Of a DNA stretch of 64,000 nucleotides, positions 50,029 to 59,633 are shown one piece after another. Within the stretch, counting starts at the first letter, position 1, and the number at the start of each line of letters is the position of its first letter. The notes beneath the pieces are model-generated. The model was not told the DNA's origin, did no database searches, and saw only the letters and a list, made by a program, of their open reading frames with translations. The DNA is from Novosphingobium album (ex Liu et al. 2023) (lineage in GTDB: Bacteria > Pseudomonadota > Alphaproteobacteria > Sphingomonadales > Sphingomonadaceae). The stretch covers positions 62,001 through 126,000 of the forward strand of contig NZ_JARESE010000010.1 in NCBI RefSeq assembly GCF_029076845.1, read 5' to 3'. A program made the position numbers and the translations under genes.

Positions 50029-51218
50029 CAGGCCGTCTCCATGGGCTGAAAGCTGGCCGATGCGGCCGAAAGCTTTTCCATGAATTCATCGATATGGCTG
50101 TCGTCGATAACCAGCGGCGGGACGATCCGCACCACGTTGTCACCGGCCGAAACCGTCAGCAGCTCATGGTTGTCGCGCAGATGCGCGACGAAGCCGCGCG
50201 GCTCCACCTTCAGCTTCAGGCCGATGAACAGGCCCCGGCCCCGAACCAGCTCGAACAACTCGGGATAATTGCCGATGAACTGCTCCAGCCGCGTCCGCAA
50301 ACGCTCCCCCTTGGCGCGCACATCCGCCAGGAATGCCTCGTCGGCGATAACGTCAAGCACTGCCTCGGCCGCCGCCATGGCCAGCGGATTGCCGCCATAG
50401 GTCGATCCGTGCGTGCCGATCACCATGCCGCGCGCCGCCTTTTCGGTGGCAAGGCAGGCGCCGAGCGGGAAACCGCCGCCGATGCCTTTCGCGGTCGCCA
50501 GAATGTCGGGCTCGATGCCATATTGCTCATAGGCATAGAACGTGCCGGCGCGGCCGACGCCGCTTTGCACTTCATCGAGCACGAGCAGCAGGTCATGCTC
50601 GTCGCAGAGCGCCCGCAGCCCTTGCAGGAAGGCTTCGTCGGCGATGCGGATGCCGCCTTCGCCCTGGATCGGCTCGACCAGGAAGCCGGCCGTATGGGGC
50701 CCGATCGCCGCCTTGGCCGCTTCGAGATCGTTGAACTCCACATAGCGGAAGCCGGGGAGCAGCGGCAGGAAGCCCTTGTGCATCTTCTCCTGGCTCGACG
50801 CGCTGATCGTCGCCAGCGTGCGGCCGTGGAAGGCGTTGTTGAACGTGATCAGCTCGAACTTGTGGTCGTTGCCGTCATGCTGGTGATAGGCGCGCGCGGT
50901 CTTGATCGCGCATTCCACCGCCTCGGCGCCCGAATTGGTGAAGAACACCGTATCGGCGAACGTCAGATCGACCAGCCGCTGGGCAAGGTGTTCACCCTGC
51001 GGGCTGCCATATAGGTTCGAGACGTGCATCAGCGTTTCCGCCTGGCGCTGGATCGCGCCGATCAGCCCCTTGTGCGAATGCCCGAGCGCGTTGACCGCGA
51101 TGCCGCTGGCGAAATCGAGGAATCGGCGGCCATCCTCACCGATCAGGTGGCAGTGCTCGCCACGCACGGGCCTCACGCCGCACCGGGGGTAAACGGGCAT
51201 CAGCGGGGTGATCGACAT
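50028..51218 (-). CDS. argD: Acetylornithine aminotransferase
   Basis: This 396-residue class III PLP aminotransferase makes N-acetylornithine; it often also acts on succinyldiaminopimelate. The conserved [17 protein letters not shown] carries the PLP-pairing Asp, and the PLP Lys is in [17 protein letters not shown] 51218 is chosen; the longer open frame upstream has no homology. It is the first gene of the argD-argF-hslO operon. Confidence 0.94.
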   Translation of the reverse strand: MSITPLMPVYPRCGVRPVRGEHCHLIGEDGRRFLDFASGIAVNALGHSHKGLIGAIQRQAETLMHVSNLYGSPQGEHLAQRLVDLTFADTVFFTNSGAEAVECAIKTARAYHQHDGNDHKFELITFNNAFHGRTLATISASSQEKMHKGFLPLLPGFRYVEFNDLEAAKAAIGPHTAGFLVEPIQGEGGIRIADEAFLQGLRALCDEHDLLLVLDEVQSGVGRAGTFYAYEQYGIEPDILATAKGIGGGFPLGACLATEKAARGMVIGTHGSTYGGNPLAMAAAEAVLDVIADEAFLADVRAKGERLRTRLEQFIGNYPELFELVRGRGLFIGLKLKVEPRGFVAHLRDNHELLTVSAGDNVVRIVPPLVIDDSHIDEFMEKLSAASASFQPMETA

Positions 51219-51270
51219 AACCGGGTATCCTCGAAATCGAAAACAACGAAAGGGAAACGCAAACGACAAA

Positions 51271-51294
51271 TGGCGGCCCCGATGGGCCGCCATT
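51271..51294 (-). terminator. Hairpin between the cold-shock gene and argD
   Basis: ATGGCGGCCC (51271-51280) pairs perfectly with GGGCCGCCAT (51285-51294) around a 4-base loop. It lies past the cold-shock gene stop and upstream of argD on the minus strand. The following T-run is weak, so terminator function is likely but not certain. Confidence 0.6.
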
Positions 51295-51354
51295 CACGCG
51301 CATTTAGGCTTTTGCCCGCCCCGGGTCAAATTACCGGGAACAAGGCAGGCCGGA

Positions 51355-52095
51355 TCAACCCTGGCGCGGCACGAGGTTGACCGCCGAGTACTTTCCTCGT
51401 CGATCGACTTCGATGTCGAATTCCACCCGATCGCCTTCGTTGAGGCCCGACAGGCCCGAACGTTCGACCGCGCTGATATGCACGAAAGCATCAGGCTGCC
51501 CATCATCACGCGTGATGAAGCCGAAGCCCTTCATGCTGTTGAAGAATTTCACCGTGCCCGTGGCTTTCTCGCCAGTCAGCTGACGCTGCGGCGTTTCGCG
51601 CTTCTGCACCGCGATGACATCGCCGACGACTTGCAGGTCGCTCGCCGAAATCTTGCCGCCCCGGTCCACCAGCGTGAACTCAAGCTGCTGACCTTCGGCC
51701 AGCCCTTCAAGCCCCGCGCGTTCTACCGCGCTGATGTGCACGAACACGTCTTCGCCGCCTTCATCGCGCTGGATGAAGCCGAAGCCCTTGCTGGCGTTGA
51801 AGAACTTGACCGTGCCCTTGGCCTGGCCAACGACCTGGGCCGGCATTCCGCCGCCTGCGCCGCCGCCGCCACGATTACCGCCGCCAAAGCCGCCGCGAGG
51901 CGCACCTGCGCCAGCACCGCCGCCGCCGAACCGATCTTCCTGGAACCGATCCCCGCCGCCGCCGAAGCGGTCACCGCCGAATCTGTCTCCGCCTCCAAAG
52001 CGATCTTGCCCCGCAAAGAAGGGATCAAATCCTTCCTCTCCGAACCGATCCCGCTTGTCGCGTCCCCTACCGCGACGACCTCTATCAAAACCCAT
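51355..52095 (-). CDS. Two-domain cold-shock protein with RG/FG-rich N terminus
   Basis: This 246-residue protein has two cold-shock domains (about 92-160 and 175-245). Each has RNP1- and RNP2-like motifs ([24 protein letters not shown]; and [24 protein letters not shown]). The first 85 residues are disordered and rich in Gly, Arg, Phe and Asp (repeats of DRFGGG, then [13 protein letters not shown]). It should bind single-stranded RNA. ATG 52095 is chosen; a 12-residue longer frame is possible. A 293-base leader region upstream has no gene. Confidence 0.9.
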   Translation of the reverse strand: MGFDRGRRGRGRDKRDRFGEEGFDPFFAGQDRFGGGDRFGGDRFGGGGDRFQEDRFGGGGAGAGAPRGGFGGGNRGGGGAGGGMPAQVVGQAKGTVKFFNASKGFGFIQRDEGGEDVFVHISAVERAGLEGLAEGQQLEFTLVDRGGKISASDLQVVGDVIAVQKRETPQRQLTGEKATGTVKFFNSMKGFGFITRDDGQPDAFVHISAVERSGLSGLNEGDRVEFDIEVDRRGKYSAVNLVPRQG

Positions 52096-52388
52096 CTCTA
52101 CGAACGTACCTTCGCTCCGCCCCACAAGCATTCGCCCGGCCGCGTGGACGAATCGCGCCGGGCGTCAGGGCAAGCAACCGACCATTGCGGACGGCCCTCT
52201 CCTGCAATTTCTTCTATACACAGCTTCACATGCAATGGCGAACATAATTACGCCTTGCGCAACGATAGCCGCGAAGTTGCTTGCGGCCTGCCAGGAAATC
52301 GACTTGCGCGAAGGCGCCGAAGGGGCTTCAAGATCGCGCGCCGAAGTAACGCGGGGCCCTTTTCGCCCCCCATATTCAGGATCGTGCC

Positions 52389-52820
52389 ATGTTTCGCAAG
52401 CTTTCCGATTCCGTCTTCGCCAGCCCGCAGATCGGCCTGGCCGAAATCGCCGTCGCCCGGGAACAGGGCATCGGCCTGATCATCAACAACCGACCCGAAG
52501 GCGAAAGCGACGATCAGGTGCCCGGCCCCGAGATCGAGGCCGCGGCCCGAGCGGCGGGCATGGACTATGTGGCGATTCCGGTGACTCATGCCGGGTTCAG
52601 CCAGGCGCAAGTCGATGCCATGGCCGATGCGCTGATGAGGTCGGACAATCCGGTGCTGGCCTATTGCCGGTCAGGCACGCGCTCCACCCTGCTCTGGGCG
52701 CTGGCCCGCGCCAAGGCGGGCGACAATCCGGCGACGATCGCGGCGCGGGCGGCTACGGCGGGCTATGACGTTTCGCCGGTCCGGCCGCTGATCGACATGC
52801 TGGCCGCCGGCGGCGACTGA
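52389..52820 (+). CDS. DUF442/TIGR01244 family sulfurtransferase or phosphatase-like protein
   Basis: This 143-residue protein has a dual-specificity phosphatase/rhodanese-like fold with the active-site loop YCRSGTRST and start motif FRKLSDSVFASPQIGLAEI. Family members (Blh-like/DUF442) are annotated as sulfur transferases, often near sulfide oxidation genes or fused to beta-lactamase-like domains. None of those partners is adjacent here. Confidence 0.85.
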   Translation: MFRKLSDSVFASPQIGLAEIAVAREQGIGLIINNRPEGESDDQVPGPEIEAAARAAGMDYVAIPVTHAGFSQAQVDAMADALMRSDNPVLAYCRSGTRSTLLWALARAKAGDNPATIAARAATAGYDVSPVRPLIDMLAAGGD

Positions 52821-52868
52821 CGCGGGCAATCCGCCTCTTCCCGACGACACCACATTCCTGCAGGCCAT

Positions 52869-52903
52869 AAAAAGGGGCCGGAGCGGCTGGCTCCGGCCCT
52901 TTC
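52869..52903. terminator. Bidirectional intrinsic terminator between DUF442 and amtB genes
   Basis: GGGCCGGAGC (52875-52884) pairs exactly with GCTCCGGCCC (52890-52899). Five A precede it (five T on the minus strand, for amtB) and TTT follows for the plus strand. Confidence 0.85.
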
Positions 52904-52987
52904 AGTTTGTGTTCGCAGGAGGAACACCGGATGGCGGGGCGGGTGGGAGGAGAGGAGGAAAACCCGACCCCGCCAAACTCGTGAGAC

Positions 52988-54418
52988 TTACATGTTGTAG
53001 GCGCGTTCGCCGTGGCTCGTGATGTCGAGGCCCTGGTTCTCGTCTTCGACGGCCGGACGCAGACCCATGGTCTTGCCGATGATGAAGAAGAGGATCGCCG
53101 AACCGACACCCGACCAGACCAGCGTGAACAGCACGGCCTTGATCTGCGTGACCAGCTGCGTGCCGATCGAATAGGTGCTCGGGTCGAACGCGGCGGGGAA
53201 CTGCGTGTAGTCGAACACGCCCTGACCGCCGAGCGAGGGCGCCGCGACGATCGCGGTGCCGATGGCGCCGACGATACCGCCGATGCAGTGCACGCCGAAC
53301 ACGTCAAGGCTGTCGTCGTAGCCCAGCATGTTCTTCACCTTGGCGACGAAGATGTAGCAGATCGGCGAGACGACGAAGCCGAGGACGATGGCCGTCATCG
53401 GCGCGGCGAAGCCCGAAGCCGGGGTGATCGCGACGAGGCCGGCGACGGCACCCGTGGCGGCGCCCAACATGCTGGCCTTGCCGTGATGGACTTGCTCGAC
53501 CAGCGACCAGCTCACCGCGGCGGCGCAAGTCGCGACCATGGTGTTGATGAAGGCGACAGCGGTAACGCCGTTGGCTTCGAGGTTGGAACCGGCGTTGAAG
53601 CCGAACCAGCCCACCCACAGCAGGCTGGCGCCGATCATCGTCATGACCAGCGAGTGCGGCGGCATCGGTTCCTTCGGATAGCCGGTACGCTTGCCGATCA
53701 TGAGGCAGCCGACGAGGCCGGCGATGCCCGCGTTGATGTGAACGACGGTGCCGCCCGCGAAATCGAGCGCGCCCCAGCCCCACAGCAGGCCGTAATCGGT
53801 GGGCGCATCGACCAGGAAGTCCGGGCCGGCCCAGTACCAGACCATGTGGGCCATCGGGTAATAGACCACGATCGACCACAGCACGACGAAGACCATGATC
53901 GCGCTGAACTTCACGCGTTCGGCGAAAGCGCCGACGATCAGGGCCGGCGTGATCATCGCGAAGGTCATCTGGAACACGACGAACGTCAGTTCAGGCAGAT
54001 AGACGTTGTTGCTGAACGTGGCGCCGAAGGTGGTTCCATCCACGCCGATCAGGAAAGCCTTGGAAAGGCCGCCGAAGAAGTGGTTTTCGCCACCCGAGGT
54101 GAAAGCCATCGAATAGCCCACGCAGCACCACAGCAGGCCCGCGATCGAAACGATCATGAACACCTGCATGCACACGCTCAGCATGTTCTTGGCGCGCACG
54201 AGGCCGCCGTAGAACAGGGCGAGGCCAGGGATCGACATCATCAGCACCAGCGCGGAGCTGATCAGCATCCAGGTGGTATCGCCCTTGTCGACCATGCCCG
54301 CCATCTGTTCGGCGGTGGGAGCCTTGATCGGGCCGGCGGCTTCCTGGGCCCAGACGGCAGTAGCGGCGAACATCGACGCGCCAAGCACGCCGGTGCCGCA
54401 AAGAATCTTGCGGATCAT
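52988..54418 (-). CDS. amtB: Ammonium transporter AmtB
   Basis: This 476-residue protein has an N-terminal signal peptide (MIRKILCGTGVLGASMFAATAVWAQ) and eleven predicted membrane helices. Family blocks include MLISSALVLMMSIPGLALFYGGLVRAKNMLS, GAIDFAGGT-like ALDFAGGTVVHINAG, and VFGVHCIGGIVGAIG. It carries ammonium into the cell and is gated by GlnK. It begins 29 bases after glnK on the same strand, the usual glnK-amtB pair. Confidence 0.95.
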   Translation of the reverse strand: MIRKILCGTGVLGASMFAATAVWAQEAAGPIKAPTAEQMAGMVDKGDTTWMLISSALVLMMSIPGLALFYGGLVRAKNMLSVCMQVFMIVSIAGLLWCCVGYSMAFTSGGENHFFGGLSKAFLIGVDGTTFGATFSNNVYLPELTFVVFQMTFAMITPALIVGAFAERVKFSAIMVFVVLWSIVVYYPMAHMVWYWAGPDFLVDAPTDYGLLWGWGALDFAGGTVVHINAGIAGLVGCLMIGKRTGYPKEPMPPHSLVMTMIGASLLWVGWFGFNAGSNLEANGVTAVAFINTMVATCAAAVSWSLVEQVHHGKASMLGAATGAVAGLVAITPASGFAAPMTAIVLGFVVSPICYIFVAKVKNMLGYDDSLDVFGVHCIGGIVGAIGTAIVAAPSLGGQGVFDYTQFPAAFDPSTYSIGTQLVTQIKAVLFTLVWSGVGSAILFFIIGKTMGLRPAVEDENQGLDITSHGERAYNM

Positions 54419-54447
54419 CGTGGATTCCCTCCTATCAGGGGCGCCGA

Positions 54448-54798
<351 letters not shown>

Positions 54799-54833
54799 TT
54801 AGCCACCGGCCGAGCGCCGGCGAACTGCCTTTA

Positions 54834-54849
54834 AGCAAGGGACGTGCCA
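54834..54849 (-). promoter_or_regulatory. Sigma54 (RpoN) promoter for glnK-amtB
   Basis: The minus strand reads TGGCACGTCCCTTGCT, matching the -24/-12 consensus TGGCAC-N5-TTGCW at every conserved base. It lies 48 bases before glnK ATG, placing transcription start near 54823. NtrC-dependent nitrogen control is expected. Confidence 0.85.
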
Positions 54850-54936
54850 GTTTACGGAATCGCAATATTCTCAATAAGCCTGCCTGGCGCCGCCGTCATG
54901 AGCCACAGTGAATCAGCCCGATTCATGGGCACCTGC

Positions 54937-55641
54937 CTAATTTTTGGGCAGGTCCAGCGCAGCACTGACCGGCAAATGGTCCGAACCCGTGGCCGAAAGC
55001 GGGCTGTGGTGCACGCCGGTGCGCAGGACGTGCCACTCATCGGAAACCACGATCCGGTCAAGCTGCGCGAGCGGCCGGCGCGACGGGAAGCTCCGCCCGG
55101 GCGACAGAACCCGCCAGTCCGGCTCGAACTCGCTAAAGCAGCCGCCGCGCACGGCCCATTCGTTGAAATCGCCCATGAGCACCGTCGGGCAGCGCGCGGC
55201 GCAGCCGGCCAGATGATCGAGCACGCTGCGGATCTGGTGCCGCCGGCGCAGGCCGGACAAATCGAGATGCATCCCGACCACGCGCACGCGCTGGCCGCCG
55301 GTTTCCAGATCGGCGCGAATCGCCCCGCGCGGTTCGAGCGTGGGCAGCGGCACCGGCGCGGCTTCGACCAGGGCGATATCGCGGCGCACCAGCAGCGCGT
55401 TGCCGTGCCAGCCCAGGCTATCGGGCTTCATTGACAGGGGCACGGGGCGATAGGCGGTGTGCTCGCGAATCGCCTCGAGCGGCAGTGCGCTCATCCGCCG
55501 GCCGAACCGGCGATCGGCTTCCTGCAAGGCGACCACGTCGGCGTCGATCTCGCGCAGGATCGCCAGGATCCGGTCGGGATCGCGGCGCCGGTCCAGCCCG
55601 ACCGCCTTGTGGATGTTATAGCTGGCGAACGTGAGCTGCAC
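54937..55641 (-). CDS. Endonuclease/exonuclease/phosphatase family protein
   Basis: This 234-residue EEP-fold protein has the motifs FASYNIHKAVGLD, VVALQEADRR, LMGDFNEWAV and SDHLPVSA, holding catalytic Asp, Glu and His. It could be a metal-dependent phosphodiesterase or nuclease. GTG 55641 is chosen because homology starts there, eight bases after the prfC stop, with GAGGG upstream. The frame extends further into prfC in another phase and is not used. Confidence 0.85.
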   Translation of the reverse strand: MQLTFASYNIHKAVGLDRRRDPDRILAILREIDADVVALQEADRRFGRRMSALPLEAIREHTAYRPVPLSMKPDSLGWHGNALLVRRDIALVEAAPVPLPTLEPRGAIRADLETGGQRVRVVGMHLDLSGLRRRHQIRSVLDHLAGCAARCPTVLMGDFNEWAVRGGCFSEFEPDWRVLSPGRSFPSRRPLAQLDRIVVSDEWHVLRTGVHHSPLSATGSDHLPVSAALDLPKN

Positions 55642-55649
55642 CGGGGCCC

Positions 55650-57185
55650 TCAGCGCTCCTTGGTGGCGCTGAAGGTCAGGTCCGGGTTGCGCTCCTGCTG
55701 GTAGCCGACATCCCACGCCGAGCGCGCCATGAACACCGGATCGCCATCGCGGTCCCGCGCCAGGTTCATCTTGTTGAAATCGGCGAAATCCTTCAGCGCC
55801 TGATCGCTCCCCTTGAGCCAGCGCGCGGTATCGAACGGCGAGCCTTCGAGCACGGCCTCCACCTTGTATTCCGCTTCCAGCCGCGAAATCAGCACTTCGA
55901 GCTGGAGCTGGCCGACGACGCCGACGATCCACTGCGAGCCGATCTCCGGGTAGAACACCTGGATCACCCCTTCTTCCGACAGGTCGTCGAGCGCCTTGCG
56001 CAACTGCTTGGTCTTGGTCGGGTCTTTCAGCGCGACGCGGCGCAGGATTTCCGGCGCGAAGTTGGGCAGGCCGGTGAAGCGCACGTCATTCCTTTCCGAC
56101 AGCGTATCGCCCACCCGCAAGGTGCCGTGGTTGGGAATGCCGATGATGTCGCCCGGCTCGGCGCTGTCGGCGATCTCGCGATCCTGCGCGAAGAACAGGA
56201 TCGGCGAGTGCACCGCGATCGGCTTGCCCAGGCCCGAGGGCGTCAGCTTCATCCCGCGCTTGAACGTGCCTGAGACCAGCCGCATGAAGGCGATGCGATC
56301 GCGGTGCTGCGGGTCCATGTTGGCCTGCACCTTGAAGACAAAGCCGGTCACTTCATCGCGATCGGGACTGATCTCGCCGCCATCGGCGGGCTGCGGACGC
56401 GGCGGCGGCGCGAAAGCGGCAATCGCCTCGATCAGCGCGGCGACGCCGAAGTTCTTGAGCGCCGATCCGAAGTAGACCGGCGTCAGGTCACCGCCGCGAT
56501 AGGCTTCCAGATCGAATTCGGGATAGCCGGCCTGCGCCAGTTCCAGCTCCTCGGCGACTTCGGGCGGCAGCGCGCCCGCATCCTCGACCTTGCCGAGAAA
56601 TTCGCGGCTGTCGCCTTCGGGCCGGCTGATCTTGCCGGTGGCCAGGTCGAGCGCGCCCTGGAACAGCCCGCCCATCCCCACCGGCCACGACATCGGCGCG
56701 ACATCGAGCGCGAGGACGTCGGCCACTTCGTCGAGCAGGTCGAAGCAGGCGCGGCCCTCGCGATCGACCTTGTTGATGAACGTGATGATCGGCACCGAAC
56801 GCAGCCGGCAGACCTCGAACAGCTTCCTCGTCTGCGGCTCGATGCCCTTGGCCGCGTCGATCACCATGATCGCCGAATCGACCGCGGTGAGCGTGCGATA
56901 GGTATCCTCGGAAAAGTCCTCGTGGCCCGGCGTGTCGAGCAGGTTGAAGGTTATGGTGCTGCCATCGGGATTGGCGCGCTCGAACGTCATGACCGAACTG
57001 GTCACGGAAATGCCGCGCTGCTGCTCGATCTTCATCCAGTCCGACCGGGCGCGCCGTGCCTGCCCCCGCGCCTTGACCTCGCCGGCCAGGTGGATCGCGC
57101 CGCCTTGCAGCAGCAGCTTCTCGGTCAGCGTGGTCTTGCCCGCATCCGGGTGCGAAATAATTGCGAAAGTGCGACGACTGGACAT
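55650..57185 (-). CDS. prfC: Peptide chain release factor 3
   Basis: This 511-residue GTPase recycles RF1/RF2 after termination. G1 is ISHPDAGKTTLTEK, G3 is DTPGHEDFSEDT, and G4 is ITFINKVDRE. The C-terminal domains match RF3 rather than EF-G. It starts at ATG 57185, followed on the minus strand by the EEP-family gene. Confidence 0.95.
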   Translation of the reverse strand: MSSRRTFAIISHPDAGKTTLTEKLLLQGGAIHLAGEVKARGQARRARSDWMKIEQQRGISVTSSVMTFERANPDGSTITFNLLDTPGHEDFSEDTYRTLTAVDSAIMVIDAAKGIEPQTRKLFEVCRLRSVPIITFINKVDREGRACFDLLDEVADVLALDVAPMSWPVGMGGLFQGALDLATGKISRPEGDSREFLGKVEDAGALPPEVAEELELAQAGYPEFDLEAYRGGDLTPVYFGSALKNFGVAALIEAIAAFAPPPRPQPADGGEISPDRDEVTGFVFKVQANMDPQHRDRIAFMRLVSGTFKRGMKLTPSGLGKPIAVHSPILFFAQDREIADSAEPGDIIGIPNHGTLRVGDTLSERNDVRFTGLPNFAPEILRRVALKDPTKTKQLRKALDDLSEEGVIQVFYPEIGSQWIVGVVGQLQLEVLISRLEAEYKVEAVLEGSPFDTARWLKGSDQALKDFADFNKMNLARDRDGDPVFMARSAWDVGYQQERNPDLTFSATKER

Positions 57186-57328
57186 AGGCGCGCGCCTATA
57201 CCGCCACGGCCGCCTCGTCCATCCGCTAGCTGCGTTCGCCCGGCCCGGTTTTCAGCCGCCGCTTAACCCGATCTTAGCGCCACGGGAGCTATCCGGGCGC
57301 GGTCCTTCTCCATCGCGAGCGTTCGAAG

Positions 57329-57925
57329 ATGCGCCTGAAGCCTGCCTGCCTTGCCACGCTCGCGGCGATCGTGATGACCGGCCTGCTGGCGGGTTGCGGC
57401 GCCTCCGGCACACATTACGACAAGACCCCGCAGCAAGTGGCCGCCGCGTTGCGCTCCGCCTATCTGCCCACGCATATCCTGGGCAGCACGGTCAAGGGCA
57501 GCCGCGTCAGCCAGGCGTCCGACGGGGCGATCGTCACCGCGCTGCTGGACGAAAACGGGCGCGAGCTGATGCGCTTCGTCACCACGGTCACGCCGGATGG
57601 TGCCGGATCGCGCGTGGCCACCGCGGTGGAGCCGCCCCACGGCGCCAACGCGGAACGCGCCGGCAAGGCCATGGCGCAGAACGGCTATGCCATGGGGCTG
57701 ATGAAGCTGCTGGCCAAGGAGCACGTCGCGGCCGCGATCGAAGGCCGCCCGTTCGACATGATGTTCGCCAGCCCGCCAATGGCCAAGGAGATGCTGGGCG
57801 CGATGCCCGACGTGCAGGCCCGGATCAATCAGGCCAACGCTGGCGCCATGGACGAAGCCCGGGCCGACCAGGACGGCGAATCCGAGGAATTCACCGAGGA
57901 CGACTGGGGCGGTTCGCGCAACTGA
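57329..57925 (+). CDS. Lipoprotein of unknown function
   Basis: This 198-residue protein has a lipoprotein signal (lipobox LLAGC). The mature part includes YDKTPQQVAAALRSAYLPTHILG and an acidic C terminus (DGESEEFTEDDW). No known domain is recognised. It stands alone between divergent prfC and the convergent SDR gene. Function is unknown. Confidence 0.75.
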   Translation: MRLKPACLATLAAIVMTGLLAGCGASGTHYDKTPQQVAAALRSAYLPTHILGSTVKGSRVSQASDGAIVTALLDENGRELMRFVTTVTPDGAGSRVATAVEPPHGANAERAGKAMAQNGYAMGLMKLLAKEHVAAAIEGRPFDMMFASPPMAKEMLGAMPDVQARINQANAGAMDEARADQDGESEEFTEDDWGGSRN

Positions 57926-57938
57926 CGCCCCCTTCCGA

Positions 57939-58688
57939 TCACCCCTCGCGCGCGACCTGGAAGCCGGCGAAGGACTGGTTCACCGGCATGAGTTCCAGCG
58001 CATTGATGTTCATGTGCGGCGGCAGCGAAGCGACCCACAGCACCGTCTCGGCGATGTCCGCCCCGGTCAGCGGGTTGACGCCCGCGTAAAGCTGGTCCGA
58101 GGCCGCCTGATCGCCGCCGTTGCGCACCAGCGTGAATTCGGTTTCGACCATGCCCGGCTCGATCGAAGTGACGCGCACGCCGGTGCCAGCCAGGTCCGAG
58201 CGCAGGCCCAGCGAGAACTGCCGCACGAAGGCCTTGCTGGCGCCATAGACGTTGCCGCCGGTGTAGGGATATGTCGCCGCGACCGAGGACAGATTGACGA
58301 TCCCCCCCTTGCGCGCGATTAGCCCGGGCAGCAGCTTGTGCGTCAGCGAGACCAGCGCGGTGACGTTGGTATCGATCATCACTTTCCAGTCCGCCAGGTC
58401 CGATGCCTGGGCCGGAGACGTGCCCAGCGCCAGCCCGGCATTGTTCACCAGGCAATCGATCCCGGCGAATTCCGCCGGCAGCGAATCGAGCGCGATGTCG
58501 CGGGCGGCCTCGTCGCGCACATCGAACAGGCAGGGATGGATCACATCCGCGCCGAATTCGGCGACGAGCGCGTCGAGCCGTTCGGCCCGGCGCCCCGTGG
58601 CGATCACCCGCCAGCCAGCCCGCGCGAACGTGCGCGCGCAAGCCTCGCCAATGCCGGCGGTGGCGCCGGTAACAAGCACTGTCTTCAT
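57939..58688 (-). CDS. SDR-family NAD(P)-dependent oxidoreductase
   Basis: This 249-residue short-chain dehydrogenase has TGATAGIG at 7-14, NNAG near residue 85, catalytic Ser in LSSVA, and YGASK. The sequence resembles YdfG-like serine/3-hydroxy acid dehydrogenases. ATG 58688 starts the Rossmann fold; a longer open frame upstream has no homology. Confidence 0.93.
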   Translation of the reverse strand: MKTVLVTGATAGIGEACARTFARAGWRVIATGRRAERLDALVAEFGADVIHPCLFDVRDEAARDIALDSLPAEFAGIDCLVNNAGLALGTSPAQASDLADWKVMIDTNVTALVSLTHKLLPGLIARKGGIVNLSSVAATYPYTGGNVYGASKAFVRQFSLGLRSDLAGTGVRVTSIEPGMVETEFTLVRNGGDQAASDQLYAGVNPLTGADIAETVLWVASLPPHMNINALELMPVNQSFAGFQVAREG

Positions 58689-58714
58689 GCGGCTGCTCCT
58701 TATGCGGGCACGAC

Positions 58715-59602
58715 TTATGCAGGCACTACGGTCACGTCCATGCGCAGGCAATGGACCGCGCCGGGCGGCAAGGTGATGACGCCGGGCCTGTCGCGGAAAT
58801 CGCCCGCAAAGTCAGCGGCGTCGGCCAGACCATGCCACGGCTCGATGCAGATATAGCCGGCGCCCGGCTTCTGCCACACGCCCATGAACGGCGTATCGGG
58901 AAAGGCGATCTCCAGCCGGGGCGTGCCAGTGGGGCCGTGATAGGCCAGACGCCGGCTGGCCAGCCTGTCCCAGATCAGCGCGTCACCCACGAACAGATCG
59001 GGCGAGAGCCTCAGGCTCTTGCCATCGAGCGGGCTTTCCGCATGTCCCGCGACCAGCCCCTGGTCGTCGAGGCAACGGATATCGGCGGGCTCGGCATGTT
59101 CGAACGTCACCGCATGGGCCAGCTTCTCGCCGCCATCGGGCAGCGGCCAGGCGAAGGCGGGGTGGAAGCCGAAGCTGAACGGCAGGGACTCGTTGCCGGG
59201 ATTGGCGATCCGCGCCTCCATTTCAAGCCGGCCGTCCAGCGTCAGGCGGAAGCCCATTTCGAGCACGAAGGCGAAAGGATAGTGCGCCCGCGTCTCGTCG
59301 CTGTCGGTCAGGCGGAAGCGCGCCACGTCAGCGCGCCGCTCGACCAGCGCGAACGGGCTGCGCCGGGCGAAACCGTGGCGCGCCATGGCGAATTCACGAT
59401 CCCCCAGCCGATACGTTCCGCCGCGCAGCTCGCCGACGATCGGAAACAGGATCGGCGCGTGCCCGGTCCAGAACGCCGGATCGGCATCGGTCATGTACTC
59501 GCGGCCTTGCGCGTCGGTCAGCGACCAGAGCTCGGCGCCCAGCGGATGGATGCGGGCGGTGAGCCCGCCCGATGCGATGCTTACGAGGTCTGCGTCCGCC
59601 AC
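58715..59602 (-). CDS. Aldose 1-epimerase family protein
   Basis: This 295-residue protein has the galactose-mutarotase fold: SLTDAQGREYMTDADPAFW, then LFPIVGELRGG, ARHGFARRSPF, and FHPAFAWPLPDGG, with family His and Glu positions. It interconverts alpha- and beta-anomers of a sugar. GTG 59602 follows a GGGAGA site. The SDR gene begins 26 bases beyond its stop on the same strand. Confidence 0.9.
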   Translation of the reverse strand: MADADLVSIASGGLTARIHPLGAELWSLTDAQGREYMTDADPAFWTGHAPILFPIVGELRGGTYRLGDREFAMARHGFARRSPFALVERRADVARFRLTDSDETRAHYPFAFVLEMGFRLTLDGRLEMEARIANPGNESLPFSFGFHPAFAWPLPDGGEKLAHAVTFEHAEPADIRCLDDQGLVAGHAESPLDGKSLRLSPDLFVGDALIWDRLASRRLAYHGPTGTPRLEIAFPDTPFMGVWQKPGAGYICIEPWHGLADAADFAGDFRDRPGVITLPPGAVHCLRMDVTVVPA

Positions 59603-59633
59603 GAGCGTTCTCCCTGGTTGGCGCGCTGCGCCA

